Shown: positions 59,106-61,201 of the stretch, piece by piece
Layout: each line of letters begins with the position of its first letter
Numbering within the stretch: the stretch's first letter is position 1
DNA from: Temnopleurus reevesii
Taxonomy: Eukaryota; Echinodermata; Echinoidea; Temnopleuroida; Temnopleuridae
DNA length: 64,000 nucleotides
Assembly: GCA_036244855.1 (NCBI GenBank)
Contig: BQKZ01000346.1
Location: forward strand, 62,001-126,000
Direction of reading: 5' to 3'
Translations under genes and position numbers: made by a program
The notes under the pieces: model-generated
Told to the model about the DNA's origin: nothing
Seen by the model: only the letters and a program-made list of their open reading frames with translations
Database searches by the model: none

Positions 59106-61150
59106 GAGAGAGAGGGGGAAAATTTAGGTTCATAGCCGTATCTGACTCAATTTAATGTTTACGCATATATTTCTCTGGTCTCTTATAATTTGGAAAGCAA
59201 AGAAATGTGTATGTGTATAGTTAGAAGCTGTGCAGCTCATGAGTCTTGACCAATCAAACCCTTTGTTGGAAACAAGTGATAGTACAAAAGACAACTTACT
59301 TGAGTTGTTTTCTCAAAGAATTCTCATCTAAAGAACTCGCCATCCTTCCAACTTCTCTGCTTGCCTCATCAACCTCTTGAAGGTGTTTCCTTCTCTCCTC
59401 CATGGACAGCCTCTGTGGATGATAGAGAATGAATGAGCAAGGAGATGAAAAGAGAAAGAAAAAGACAAAAGGACAAAAAAAGAAAGAAAAGTCACAACAT
59501 TAATATAAATAAATAAATGAAGTATTCTGATTACACATTATTAACAAGAAGGGGAAAGAAAGGGGCCGATGGATGAGAAAAAGATACTAATAGAGAAAGA
59601 TAGTGAGAGAGAGAGAAAGAGATAATGAGAGAGAGAGAGAGAGAGAGAGAAGGCATCAGGACAATCTGATCAACATAGCTGATTGTGTGACCATAGTAAC
59701 TTGATGCAGGGGTTGTATCAGCATATCATTATGGTTGTTATCATTAATATATTGAGAGGAAGAAAGAGATCCAGGACCAATACTGGACCAATAATCTTGG
59801 GATTTGCAGGATTATCCATTTAGTCATGCTTTAAACTACTAATTGTGATAATCCAATCATATAAGGTAACTGTTGACAGTTATTTCAGGACAATCAATCA
59901 TAAGAGGCTTTCTCATTGTCAACACCTTGACTTAGCTGCTCAGAAGGTCTCTCAAATTCAATTAGACCTTAATGCATACACTGAAGTCTTCAAATGAAGA
60001 GTGTACACAGGCTGTGCCTCTTATTCACTTGTCTCATCTTTTCACTTACAAATTCGCTGATTGTCGAGGAATTTGAACAGATGCTCACTGGATAAATAAG
60101 AAACATGTTATGCTATGTAGACAGAGTTTCTGTTCTTTTAAAAAGCATTTAGTGCTGTATTTGTAAGAACATTTTCGTGGATTTCATCGCACTCGCCGCT
60201 ATGCCCATTTGAACAGAACGGCACAACATATGCATGCAATATCTGAGATGCGTTTGGTTAGAGTGTATTTGGGTGTGGGTGTCTTTGAGATTGAGTGCTC
60301 AGTGTTTTGTTGGTGAATGTTGAACATTAACCAGTGCGGAGTGTCCAAGCCGTTTAAGCAGATCCATGCTCCATAGATTGGCGTGATCCTACCCTTTTAC
60401 CCTCTCTTCTGGTGGTGGGGGACAGCAGCTGGGTAGGCGCCCTGAGTAGGTTGTCGGTGGTGATCCAAGGAAACATGTACATATCTAACTTTCTTATCTA
60501 TATGTTTCCATTTTAGCATAACATAACTAAACAAAACTAGACAAACAGAAAATCTATTTCTCATAATACGCTCTTCCCATGAGGATCAAAGTGCTTACAA
60601 AAATAAAAATCAGCTAATTTTTTATGTGTCTGAATTCTCTGTAATTCAGGAAAAAATGATAACAAAATGTAATTCATATATGTATTTTAACAAATTACAT
60701 CTTAGCTAAAATAAAAGACCCACATATTTTCCAGCTGAAAGGCAAACTTAATAAGCTGCACTGTTCAAATACTATGCATTATTAATTTATGAGTAACTGA
60801 TTATATGTAATGGTTATTATTTCTGTTGCCAATTCATTATAATTTCACGCTCAAAATGTGAAAATGTAATTGAAATCAAATAGAAAAATAACATAAAATC
60901 AAAATAGTTCAATTAATCATAAATTCACAACCATGTGAACAACGCTATCTTCCCATAAACACAACATACTAACCCTAAATTTGACATCACTTTTTGACAA
61001 ACTACTACTCCTGTGATGGTTCCAACTTCTTCTAGCCAATGTTTTTCCTTGATTGTCTGGAAGAGGCTGAACAGAGTAATCCACATGATCTTGACTTTGA
61101 GAGGAAGGGGATACCCCCTCCTCACCACCGTGGGATTGCTCTGAACCCAT
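3152..61150 (-). CDS. Giant spectrin-repeat protein gene (nesprin/Syne-like best guess), 41 exons, 3' end outside window
   Basis: Seen: 41 minus-strand exons with GT donors and AG acceptors whose phases fit at every junction. They sum to 14,244 nt (about 4,748 codons) counting from the ATG at 61150. Outside the 1,929-residue giant exon the protein falls into helical units of about 99-113 residues with heptad-like Leu and Trp spacing (LxxWxxL and QHK/QxH segments) typical of spectrin repeats. Single exons or exon pairs add up to one repeat each: 321, 324, 327, 330, 306, 327 and 324 nt in order from the 5' side. Known: spectrin repeats are three-helix rods in spectrins, dystrophins, plakins and nesprins, which link cytoskeleton to membranes. 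Inference: the number of repeats and the absence of other domains suggest a nesprin-like giant, but the diagnostic CH and KASH ends are not in the window. One exon (55084-55270) carries an in-frame TAG. Introns not listed separately are 0.2-1.1 kb, AT-rich, and show nothing beyond the repeats listed. Confidence 0.85.
4008..4193 (-). CDS. Exon 41: spectrin-repeat segment
   Basis: 62 codons, phase 0/0. It begins ALNGRVGEETKALEVLLQR and ends SVKEALRTCQ. Helix A is AFGKQLSDLQHTLKEQEDKL. Acceptor CTACACAG, donor GTAAGT. Confidence 0.92.
4555..4701 (-). CDS. Exon 40: spectrin-repeat segment
   Basis: 49 codons, phase 0/0. It begins GYRVDLSCHLLTVEFVNQS and ends KLGSMNQRWQ, the start of helix C. Acceptor TTCTACAG, donor GTAAAC. 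Confidence 0.9.
5283..5420 (-). CDS. Exon 39: spectrin-repeat helix A
   Basis: 46 codons, phase 0/0. It begins MELLPSRQALNELMLWMDS and ends SQDVDDVLHLYK. The LNELMLWMDSLESAL helix has the expected Trp. Acceptor TATTTAG, donor GTATGT. With exon 38 it makes 109 residues. Confidence 0.9.
5832..6020 (-). CDS. Exon 38: spectrin-repeat helices B-C
   Basis: 63 codons, phase 0/0. It begins KLQKDIESHTPLKVSTCKHG and ends PQLQEDLHQSQ. Helix C is REKLTSIESHWTDIQNEL. Acceptor TTTCTAG, donor GTTTGT. It lies opposite a plus-strand open frame that is only its antisense shadow. Confidence 0.88.
6442..6759 (-). CDS. Exon 37: one complete spectrin repeat unit
   Basis: 106 codons, phase 0/0. It begins AMKGLLNGRQPTLHQVDSS and ends PISDQLEEFS. 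It includes LDTLHDHWSSVNQRVKQDL and ESSELIPWLRQVTDHI. Acceptor TTTTGCAG, donor GTAAGT. Confidence 0.94.
7238..7540 (-). CDS. Exon 36: one complete spectrin repeat unit
   Basis: 101 codons, phase 0/0. It begins EFFSDLDTHHILIESIAQK and ends DNVQKAIHKYQ. It has helix C with VSDWRELEVSL and helix A with ELVSWLGHVEAQV. Acceptor TATTTAG, donor GTAAGG. Confidence 0.94.
8105..8185 (+). mobile_element. Retroposon-like 3' tail, GCGCTATATAA plus (TTA)n
   Basis: It contains AGCGCCATGAGCAC...GTGCGCTATATAAGTAGCC followed by ATT/TTA repeats. The two GCGC-containing segments can pair as a hairpin. The same arrangement recurs at 29413-29490 and, inverted, at 50122-50200. No coding part is attached. Confidence 0.5.
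8290..8415 (-). CDS. Exon 35: spectrin-repeat helix A
   Basis: 42 codons, phase 0/0. It begins EQYHKILKDYMEFLETAER and ends EDLNQQLHKHK, once more breaking at H-K in helix B. With exon 34 it makes 107 residues. Acceptor TTTCTAG, donor GTATTG. Confidence 0.9.
9190..9384 (-). CDS. Exon 34: spectrin-repeat helices B-C
   Basis: 65 codons, phase 0/0. It begins DLEREASDHEMKYRDLV and ends NQLSTAKILQ. Helix C is MLQINWEELQRLLGNRRNQL. The Pro-containing B-C loop is ALDPHLPGI. Acceptor TGATGACAG, donor GTAAAT. Confidence 0.92.
9385..12196. other. 2.8-kb intron between exons 33 and 34
   Basis: AT-rich intron. Apart from the relic element at 11740-12072 I see no exon, RNA gene or conserved block. Confidence 0.6.
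11740..12072 (+). mobile_element. Diverged relative of the MITE at 24190-24774
   Basis: Matching blocks include GATTCAGCATGTATTTTGGG (against GATTCTGTATGTATTTTGAG), ATATCCCCATCAGCAGCAGG, ACTTTTGAACAGATTG and TTTGATTTTGCTCAGAT. It also carries TTCATCTGATTTTCATTCAT from the terminal arm and ends near CCTTTTAAAG. The left arm is not recognisable. It is an old, decayed copy within the intron between exons 33 and 34. Confidence 0.7.
12197..12307 (-). CDS. Exon 33: spectrin-repeat helix A
   Basis: 37 codons, phase 0/0. It begins RDLQRFQQWLIDAKEQLNI, a textbook helix A, and ends SLEDNINISK. Acceptor TGTTTCAG, donor GTATGT. Confidence 0.93.
12800..13012 (-). CDS. Exon 32: spectrin-repeat helices B-C
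   Basis: 71 codons, phase 0/0. It begins ALQDELKSFQDQLERMNEA and ends QLVEKNRQFQGFQ. It is a long, uninterrupted amphipathic helical stretch. With exon 33 it makes 108 residues. Donor GTATAT. Confidence 0.93.
13560..13718 (-). CDS. Exon 31: spectrin-repeat helix A
   Basis: 53 codons, phase 0/0. It begins VSDSQSRLEQAYEFQSCY and ends DTETQLTEHS. Helix A is DALQAVSGWLDGVQLKLF. Acceptor TATTGCAG, donor GTTAGT. The intron on its 5' side is 5.3 kb. Confidence 0.92.
14499..14673. mobile_element. Short foldback element (MITE-like), ~175 bp
   Basis: The left end GGGGTGTTGCTCAAAA is an inverted match of the right end TTTTGAGCAACACCCC. The inverted similarity extends inward through the GTTGCA / CAACTGCAA motifs. 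Inside are repeated AGTTGCAGTTGAT motifs and several CGCGC-containing words, giving it higher GC than the intron. Target-site duplication is unclear (CTAGT left, CTAAGT right). Confidence 0.65.
18691..18825. repeat. 18-bp perfect inverted repeat with a third partial copy
   Basis: AAACCTGTCTATAGTGAC at 18691-18708 is the exact reverse complement of 18808-18825. A third CTCTATAGACAGGTTC segment lies between, near 18735. It probably belongs to a small foldback element. Confidence 0.7.
19032..19169 (-). CDS. Exon 30: spectrin-repeat segment
   Basis: 46 codons, phase 0/0. It begins DTPFVHHLPARRNLQLDVL and ends LNQCWANMESQ, with the Trp of helix C near the end. Acceptor TTGCTAG, donor GTATGA. With exon 31 it makes 99 residues. 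Confidence 0.88.
20386..20616 (-). CDS. Exon 29: spectrin-repeat segment with a basic/acidic loop
   Basis: 77 codons, phase 0/0. It begins KLEEELSAHQALVKSVARRG and ends NASLEYIRPQ. The helix C is HRTKWEEISRQVAEKNSQL. The loop before it is unusually long and has a basic cluster (ARRGAKRRTPS) followed by an acidic tract (DLEQDQEPAE). Acceptor TTATACAG, donor GTATGT. Confidence 0.92.
22809..23565. repeat. Left copy of a duplicated intron block (haplotype without the MITE)
   Basis: It starts GGCGATATGTTATGACTG and ends CAAACCTGACAA directly before the N at 23566. It is nearly identical to 23567-24913, except that the latter carries a 585-bp insertion and scattered substitutions. Confidence 0.85.
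23567..24913. repeat. Right copy of the duplicated intron block (haplotype with the MITE)
   Basis: It begins GCGATATGTTATGACTG immediately after the N and ends CAAACCTGACAA, then continues into unique intron sequence. The length difference from the left copy (1,347 against 757) is accounted for by the inserted element and its target duplication. Confidence 0.85.
24190..24774. mobile_element. MITE/foldback element with ~200-bp inverted arms, TTAA-flanked
   Basis: The left arm AGGGAAACCAACCCC... is matched by the reverse complement of the right end (AGGGGAACCAGCC...). Matching inner blocks include AATGAAGAAAA, GTTCAAAAGTTA, GAGATATGACGAT and GAATCTGTGACGTCATGTCG. TTAA lies on both sides (24186-24189 and 24775-24778). 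The other haplotype, at about 23420-23440, has the unoccupied sequence. The element has no coding capacity. TTAA duplication is typical of piggyBac-type transposition, but the termini do not start with CCC, so the family is open. Confidence 0.8.
27388..27459 (-). CDS. Exon 28: 72-nt mini-exon, part of helix B
   Basis: 24 codons, phase 0/0, between acceptor GCTTACAG and donor GTCAGC: SLSAMQTCANSQQEIGQ... ending YGQLEK. It is isolated between long introns and too short for ordinary gene finding. Its 72 nt plus the 231 nt of the next exon equals 303 nt, the length of the single-exon repeat at 7238-7540. The helix also continues smoothly from AELQQ at the end of exon 26. Confidence 0.7.
27833..28009. 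mobile_element. MITE, family B copy 1
   Basis: ATATAAACTATTGCCGTAAA at the left pairs with the reverse complement of the right end (GATATAAACTATTTGATTTC...). The core GTTCCGATTTGAATAGCATT, then ACAAAGGACCATTGAAT, is shared almost exactly with 58398-58575. It has imperfect terminal inverted repeats of about 30 bp. Confidence 0.65.
29413..29490 (+). mobile_element. Retroposon-like 3' tail, second copy
   Basis: GGGCGCTTTTTTGGGCCG, then AAAGTGCTATATAAGAAATG, then TTATTATCATTATTATC. It has the same order of elements as 8105-8185: a GC-rich stem, a CTATATAA motif and a trinucleotide tail. Confidence 0.45.
31294..31347 (-). CDS. Candidate alternative first exon inside the 10-kb intron
   Basis: Seen: an ATG at 31347 (A at -3) followed by 18 codons, MLSSPITPKRRTLVPLGN, ending at a good donor, GTAAGT, in phase 0. 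An in-frame TGA lies a short way upstream. The phase matches the mini-exon at 27388-27459. The peptide is rich in S/T-P sites and basic residues, unlike spectrin helix. Inference: an internal promoter could make a shorter isoform starting here. No TATA-like box is evident, and the match could be chance. Confidence 0.4.
33270..33445. repeat. Long (GA)n tract joined to (GT)n
   Basis: A nearly pure purine GAGA tract of about 130 bp runs into GTGTGTGT. Open frames across it in both directions are translations of simple repeat (ERERER / SLSLSL) and not genes. Confidence 0.9.
35636..35716 (+). mobile_element. Retroposon-like 3' tail with (ATTGT)n
   Basis: AGAGCTCTGAAACCATG... then TGAGCGCTATAAAAGCATATG, followed by a run of TTGTATTGTATTG. 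It has the same GCGCTATA core as the copies at 8105 and 29413 but a pentanucleotide instead of a trinucleotide tail. Confidence 0.4.
37461..37829 (-). CDS. Exon 26: helices B-C plus the next helix A
   Basis: 123 codons, phase 0/0. It begins NHQLELSRKLQKLNDISDS and ends AEMLQQQAELQQ. It holds EYQSDVAKLQEWLEQQRGL (helix A with its Trp) and a long A-B loop rich in Pro and Val. The next exon in the chain is the 72-nt mini-exon about 10 kb away, which continues helix B. Confidence 0.93.
38200..38379 (-). CDS. Exon 25: spectrin-repeat helix A
   Basis: 60 codons, phase 0/0. It begins QEKEDELILKARLEVNQKEL and ends SDIQEQLLQNH. It includes the canonical helix A pattern EHLDDWLTGFMKQL and an acidic A-B loop (EPDEEKETGEDE). 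Acceptor TGTTACAG, donor GTAAGA. Confidence 0.92.
38693..38860 (-). CDS. Exon 24: spectrin-repeat helices B-C
   Basis: 56 codons, phase 0/0. It begins DLINESSDLDDNVSLVRE and ends TDANQLLQKLQ. The B-C loop is QIPPDTLKK. Acceptor TTTTGTAG, donor GTAAAA. Confidence 0.9.
39360..39440 (+). mobile_element. Retroposon-like 3' end with (AAATC)n
   Basis: Thymine-rich sequence with TTGTATTTCCATTTTCC leads into ATCAAATCAAATCAAATCAAATT. The layout parallels 52440-52552, which ends in (AATTG)n. Only a 3' tail is recognisable. Confidence 0.4.
39504..39674 (-). CDS. Exon 23: spectrin-repeat helix A
   Basis: 57 codons, phase 0/0, beginning MEEKERLLQEALAKQEDYEN and ending ARNLDEHIQQLK. The Met follows acceptor CTGATAG directly; nothing suggests that it is an initiator. 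With exon 24 it makes 113 residues, one repeat. Confidence 0.92.
39863..40663. mobile_element. 0.8-kb dispersed element with ~160-bp tandem units and a GGAC microsatellite
   Basis: Inverted ends TTTATGCCTCCGCCA (39863-39877) and TGGCGGAGGCATAAA (40648-40662) bracket it. Inside are about three and a half tandem units of 160-161 bp. Each unit carries TGACCTTTGACCTTTGACCC (40102, 40262, 40423) and a CAGTTCATCCTCACA block. The array ends in a (GGAC)n run at 40553-40611. I recall similar repeats as common in marine invertebrate genomes. No protein is encoded. Confidence 0.75.
40102..40442. promoter_or_regulatory. Three perfect DR1-type nuclear-receptor half-site triplets
   Basis: TGACCTTTGACCTTTGACCC occurs identically at 40102-40121, 40262-40281 and 40423-40442. 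Its reverse complement is two AGGTCA half-sites and one GGGTCA, each spaced by one base. Known: AGGTCA repeats with one-base spacing bind RXR, HNF4 and PPAR-type receptors. Whether they act here is unknown; they are part of a dispersed repeat. Confidence 0.4.
40959..46745 (-). CDS. Giant exon 22: B-C loop insert with seven GPAY modules
   Basis: 5,787 nt open without a stop, 1,929 codons, phase 0/0, acceptor GTTTCAG and donor GTAGGT. Residues 1-41 finish helix B (ELAVEIQGYEDEIQAINSKT...). Residues ~1908-1929 are a helix C ending QLNRSWGALQHK. Residues ~42-200 are Ser/Thr/Pro-rich with many S/T-P sites (SPIRTP, SFSPETVK, SSPESKR). Seven modules follow, with GPAY boxes at exon residues 204, 510, 657, 847, 1084, 1294 and 1552 (the last is GAAY). 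Each is followed by a Gly/Ser/Asp-rich linker, a [LIM]P-x-V-x-G box, and boxes like I-x-D-P-x-T-G-x5-A-x-P. Residues ~1660-1905 are polar and Pro/Ser-rich without modules. I do not recognise the module. DPxTG turns also occur in plakin repeats, but the rest does not match what I know of that family. Function unknown. Confidence 0.93.
42081..46136 (-). repeat. Seven coding repeats anchored by G-[PA]-A-[YF]
   Basis: The anchors are at 46125-46136, 45207-45218, 44766-44777, 44196-44207, 43485-43496, 42855-42866 and 42081-42092. Context examples are ITDRGPAYVLRP, TTKGPAYQLRP, ITNKGPAYVLQP, VTDHGPAYTLK, LTSEGPAYALTP, VTDIGPAFILVP and LTDRGAAYVLTP. Spacings are 306, 147, 190, 237, 210 and 258 residues, so the modules are not a rigid tandem array. 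The anchors are strongly conserved while the linkers differ in sequence and length, as expected of old, selected copies rather than recent duplications. Confidence 0.9.
47204..47326 (-). CDS. Exon 21: helix A of the repeat interrupted by the giant insert
   Basis: 41 codons, phase 0/0. It begins DAYEQQLEVLEAKLQAAQ and ends DQLKEQIAQHK, again breaking at QHK in early helix B. It has the same length and phase as exon 5. The next exon continues helix B before the large insertion begins. Confidence 0.93.
47648..47670. repeat. (GA)n microsatellite
   Basis: A short pure GA run within the intron between exons 20 and 21. Confidence 0.9.
47773..48015 (-). CDS. Exon 20: shortened repeat unit with an acidic tract
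   Basis: 81 codons, phase 0/0, clearly shorter than its neighbours. It begins EVLEKLEAANKRLSDLND and ends HGEVLHKSLDQQ. Between the helices lies a highly acidic stretch, DGDDDDEDDETEKE, in what should be the B-C loop. The acceptor follows TTATTGCAG; the donor is GTTAGT. Confidence 0.92.
48420..48728 (-). CDS. Exon 19: one complete spectrin repeat unit
   Basis: 103 codons, phase 0/0. It begins ALLEDVPDTMDSVEALRK and ends MTLNQQLENQK. It contains EEEMKRWQNYQAGVMDLYQR. Donor GTATGG. Confidence 0.94.
49097..49423 (-). CDS. Exon 18: one complete spectrin repeat unit
   Basis: 109 codons, phase 0/0. It begins VVEESLKSAQLVMHSIQN and ends TVLHQLQHHR. It includes the Trp pairs EPWKQHHLAQEALDSWMQQ. 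Donor GTAAGT. Confidence 0.94.
49791..50099 (-). CDS. Exon 17: one complete spectrin repeat unit
   Basis: 103 codons, phase 0/0. It begins VVKSDVLPTLHQVDKLLTEQ and ends HVPDAKKEHE. It has clear amphipathic helices (ISEKLEDLQSHKAELENLL). Acceptor TTTCAG, donor GTAAAG. Confidence 0.94.
50122..50205 (-). mobile_element. Retroposon-like 3' tail, inverted copy ending in (ATT)n
   Basis: On the minus strand: GCGCCTTGAGCACATTATTC, then GTCGCATTAAAAGTACCCC, then an (ATT)n run. GCGCC-TTGAGCAC matches GCGCC-ATGAGCAC at 8105. It lies in the intron between exons 16 and 17, in sense with the host gene. Confidence 0.5.
50699..50885 (-). CDS. Exon 16: spectrin-repeat segment
   Basis: 187 nt, phase 2 in and 0 out. 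It begins SHDNAAKLQDSIEKELSER and ends VEDTLHKLK. The helix A is REAEDALDDLKKGIETLEV. Acceptor AATGTAG, donor GTAAGT. Confidence 0.92.
51250..51398 (-). CDS. Exon 15: spectrin-repeat segment
   Basis: 149 nt, phase 0 in and 2 out. It begins DAKDTLDNSKTQPSNLENA and ends TQDSLERFN with a split Lys codon completed by exon 16. Exons 15 and 16 total 336 nt. Acceptor AATACAG, donor GTAAGT. Confidence 0.88.
51771..52097 (-). CDS. Exon 14: one complete spectrin repeat unit
   Basis: 109 codons, phase 0/0. It begins EIKSILQSQETQLKLIRSY and ends VNDLNAKLISVK. It includes FDSLNQQVDRD and EQAWRDYSDTKQDLLEVL. Acceptor TTTCCAG, donor GTAAGT. Confidence 0.94.
52385..52552 (+). mobile_element. Retroposon-like 3' end with (AATTG)n
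   Basis: The segment from GGGGCCAGCCTTCTTAAC through a T-rich stretch ends in AAAATAAAATGATTTGAATT, then repeated GAATT. The AAATAAAATGA just before the pentamer repeat also occurs, inverted, next to the (AACTG)n tail at 54767. No ORF is attached. Confidence 0.45.
52627..52947 (-). CDS. Exon 13: one complete spectrin repeat unit
   Basis: 107 codons, phase 0/0. It begins QFFSQEPVYQNKMDDL and ends LPQAQDNKQLNK. It has the long helix SRLSSVDDEARKVEENLSKY followed by LGEWQDLVSGVSDVQKAL. Acceptor ATTTGCAG, donor GTGAGA. Confidence 0.94.
53166..53489 (-). CDS. Exon 12: one complete spectrin repeat unit
   Basis: 108 codons, phase 0/0. It begins NDQPKMDQTLERAQAL and ends YPNGEQDLHNHR. The helix A motif is QRAEVKRWLDEGEEMLNKA, a textbook spectrin-repeat W-L pattern. 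Donor GTATGT. Confidence 0.95.
53717..54043 (-). CDS. Exon 11: one complete spectrin repeat unit
   Basis: 109 codons, phase 0/0. It begins TALEEIARLDEVTSIL and ends EPVREALRKHQ. The helix A contains LKDLQGWSQDVKEP, with a Trp in the usual place. Acceptor CCTCCAG, donor GTAAGA. Confidence 0.94.
54233..54538 (-). CDS. Exon 10: one complete spectrin repeat unit
   Basis: 102 codons, phase 0/0. It begins ELQTRLDNLQSPLDKLNDG and ends LGLDTETKLHKCK. Helix C, helix A (GYEDGMAKIQECLERYH) and the start of helix B follow in order. Acceptor GATTTAG, donor GTATGC. It is the first of several consecutive exons that each encode exactly one repeat length. Confidence 0.93.
54767..54830 (-). mobile_element. 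Retroposon-like 3' end with (AACTG)n
   Basis: On the minus strand: GATTTGATTGGAAATGAAAA, then TAAAATGAACTGAACTGAAC. The same signature as 52385-52552 with a different pentamer. Confidence 0.45.
55084..55270 (-). CDS. Exon 9: spectrin-repeat segment interrupted by an in-frame TAG
   Basis: 187 nt, phase 2 in and 0 out, matching exons 8 and 10. The reading frame is otherwise a typical repeat: TVDNADERYKRLTDAYN, then a stop codon TAG (plus-strand cta at 55216-55218), then RLAFEADLTKCDEQF and on to TQRLSACK. A CAG codon (Gln) at this place would restore a normal helix and differs by one transition. The length, both splice sites and both phases are intact. I therefore see a recent nonsense allele or a base error rather than a decayed exon. 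Confidence 0.8.
55542..55684 (-). CDS. Exon 8: spectrin-repeat helices B-C
   Basis: 143 nt, phase 0 in and 2 out. It begins NVLDSSVSNKPILLNIM and ends AKLADLKDLFT plus a split Arg codon. Acceptor TTTCATAG, donor GTAAGT. It pairs with exon 9 to make 330 nt, one repeat. Confidence 0.9.
56061..56266 (-). CDS. Exon 7: spectrin-repeat segment
   Basis: 206 nt, phase 1 in and 0 out. It begins LEETFKRVEKTATTRFDLM (helix C) and continues with a helix A containing MKRIETWVTEQQPVL. It ends LNDILNHISQHK, the recurring QHK exon end at the start of helix B. Confidence 0.92.
56724..56844 (-). CDS. Exon 6: spectrin-repeat helix segment
   Basis: 121 nt, phase 0 in and 1 out. It begins ALQDQVKSFNPKVQWLSSSS and ends DVQKKVK. 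The split codon is completed by the first two bases of exon 7 (giving Asp). Exons 6 and 7 total 327 nt, one repeat. Confidence 0.88.
57243..57365 (-). CDS. Exon 5: spectrin-repeat helix A
   Basis: 41 codons, phase 0/0, beginning DFWKYHSECMKGLEM and ending PDLVQQVFEAK. It is an amphipathic helix A followed by the A-B loop (NDPAVPKLDIP) and the start of helix B. Acceptor TTTTGCAG, donor GTAAGA. Confidence 0.9.
57733..57800. repeat. Three tandem copies of a 24-bp unit
   Basis: The unit TTATGAACTAGGCACTATAA plus A4 starts at 57733, 57757 and 57781. The copies are nearly identical, so the expansion is recent. It lies in the intron between exons 4 and 5. Confidence 0.9.
57994..58194 (-). CDS. Exon 4: spectrin-repeat helices B-C
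   Basis: 67 codons, phase 0/0, from acceptor TACTCAG to donor GTAATG. It begins DLSVDLAGRRAAFKAV and ends TTQDDLQTCVNDRK. With exon 5 it totals 324 nt, one repeat. Confidence 0.9.
58398..58575. mobile_element. MITE, family B copy 2
   Basis: It shares GTTCCGATTTGAATAGCATT and ACAAAGGACCATTGAAT with 27833-28009. The left end AACACGATGTAAG pairs with the reverse complement of the right end (AAACGTGATATAAA). It sits in the intron between exons 3 and 4. It has no open frame. Confidence 0.65.
58766..58973 (-). CDS. Exon 3: spectrin-repeat segment
   Basis: 208 nt, phase 2 in and 0 out. It begins DIHEEWQSSETRIQ (helix C with its Trp) and continues into the next repeat's helix A (LLEKAHQFKLWLDQCEAQV). 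It ends at VEKALHQIQ, the usual exon break early in helix B. Acceptor TTTCCAG, donor GTACGT. Confidence 0.9.
59064..59116. repeat. (AG)n microsatellite
   Basis: A nearly pure AG run between exons 2 and 3. A similar (GA)n run lies at about 59597-59652 in the first intron. Confidence 0.9.
59300..59412 (-). CDS. Exon 2: spectrin-repeat helix segment
   Basis: 113 nt, phase 0 in and 2 out. It encodes a charged helix starting RLSMEERRKHLQEV and ending in LRKQL. Acceptor CCACAG and donor GTAAGT are visible. Together with exon 3 it makes 321 nt, one repeat length. The piece is too short to stand alone as evidence; the phase match on both sides supports it. Confidence 0.8.
59413..60973. other. 1.6-kb first intron
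   Basis: It contains (GA)n near 59600 and a GC-richer segment at about 60330-60475 (GGAGTGTCCAAGCCG ... GGCGTGATCCTACCC) that could be a SINE fragment. No exon with matching phase is seen. Confidence 0.5.
60974..61150 (-). CDS. Exon 1: N-terminus of this isoform, possible myristoylation signal
   Basis: 59 codons from ATG 61150 to the donor GTTAGT, ending in phase 0. I chose this ATG because G is at -3 and G at +4. An earlier in-frame ATG at 61201 (MLPYRCCSGRR...) has a weak context, and an in-frame TAG lies a few codons upstream of it. The protein begins MGSEQS, which fits the N-myristoylation consensus G2-x-x-x-S6. The rest is Ser/Gln-rich and polar with no spectrin helix, ending in a basic and serine-rich stretch (RRSWNHHRSSSLSKS). 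It splices in frame to 59300-59412. It could be the first exon of a shorter isoform whose giant form starts beyond the window; the window does not decide this. Confidence 0.65.
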
Positions 61151-61201
61151 GACACTATAGCGGCTCTGCCTGCGACCACTGCAACATCGGTACGGTAGCA
61201 T

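Noticed and set aside
60330..60475. tRNA-like or SINE-head segment
   Set aside because: A- and B-box-like words are only approximate and I could not draw a cloverleaf, so I do not call a tRNA.
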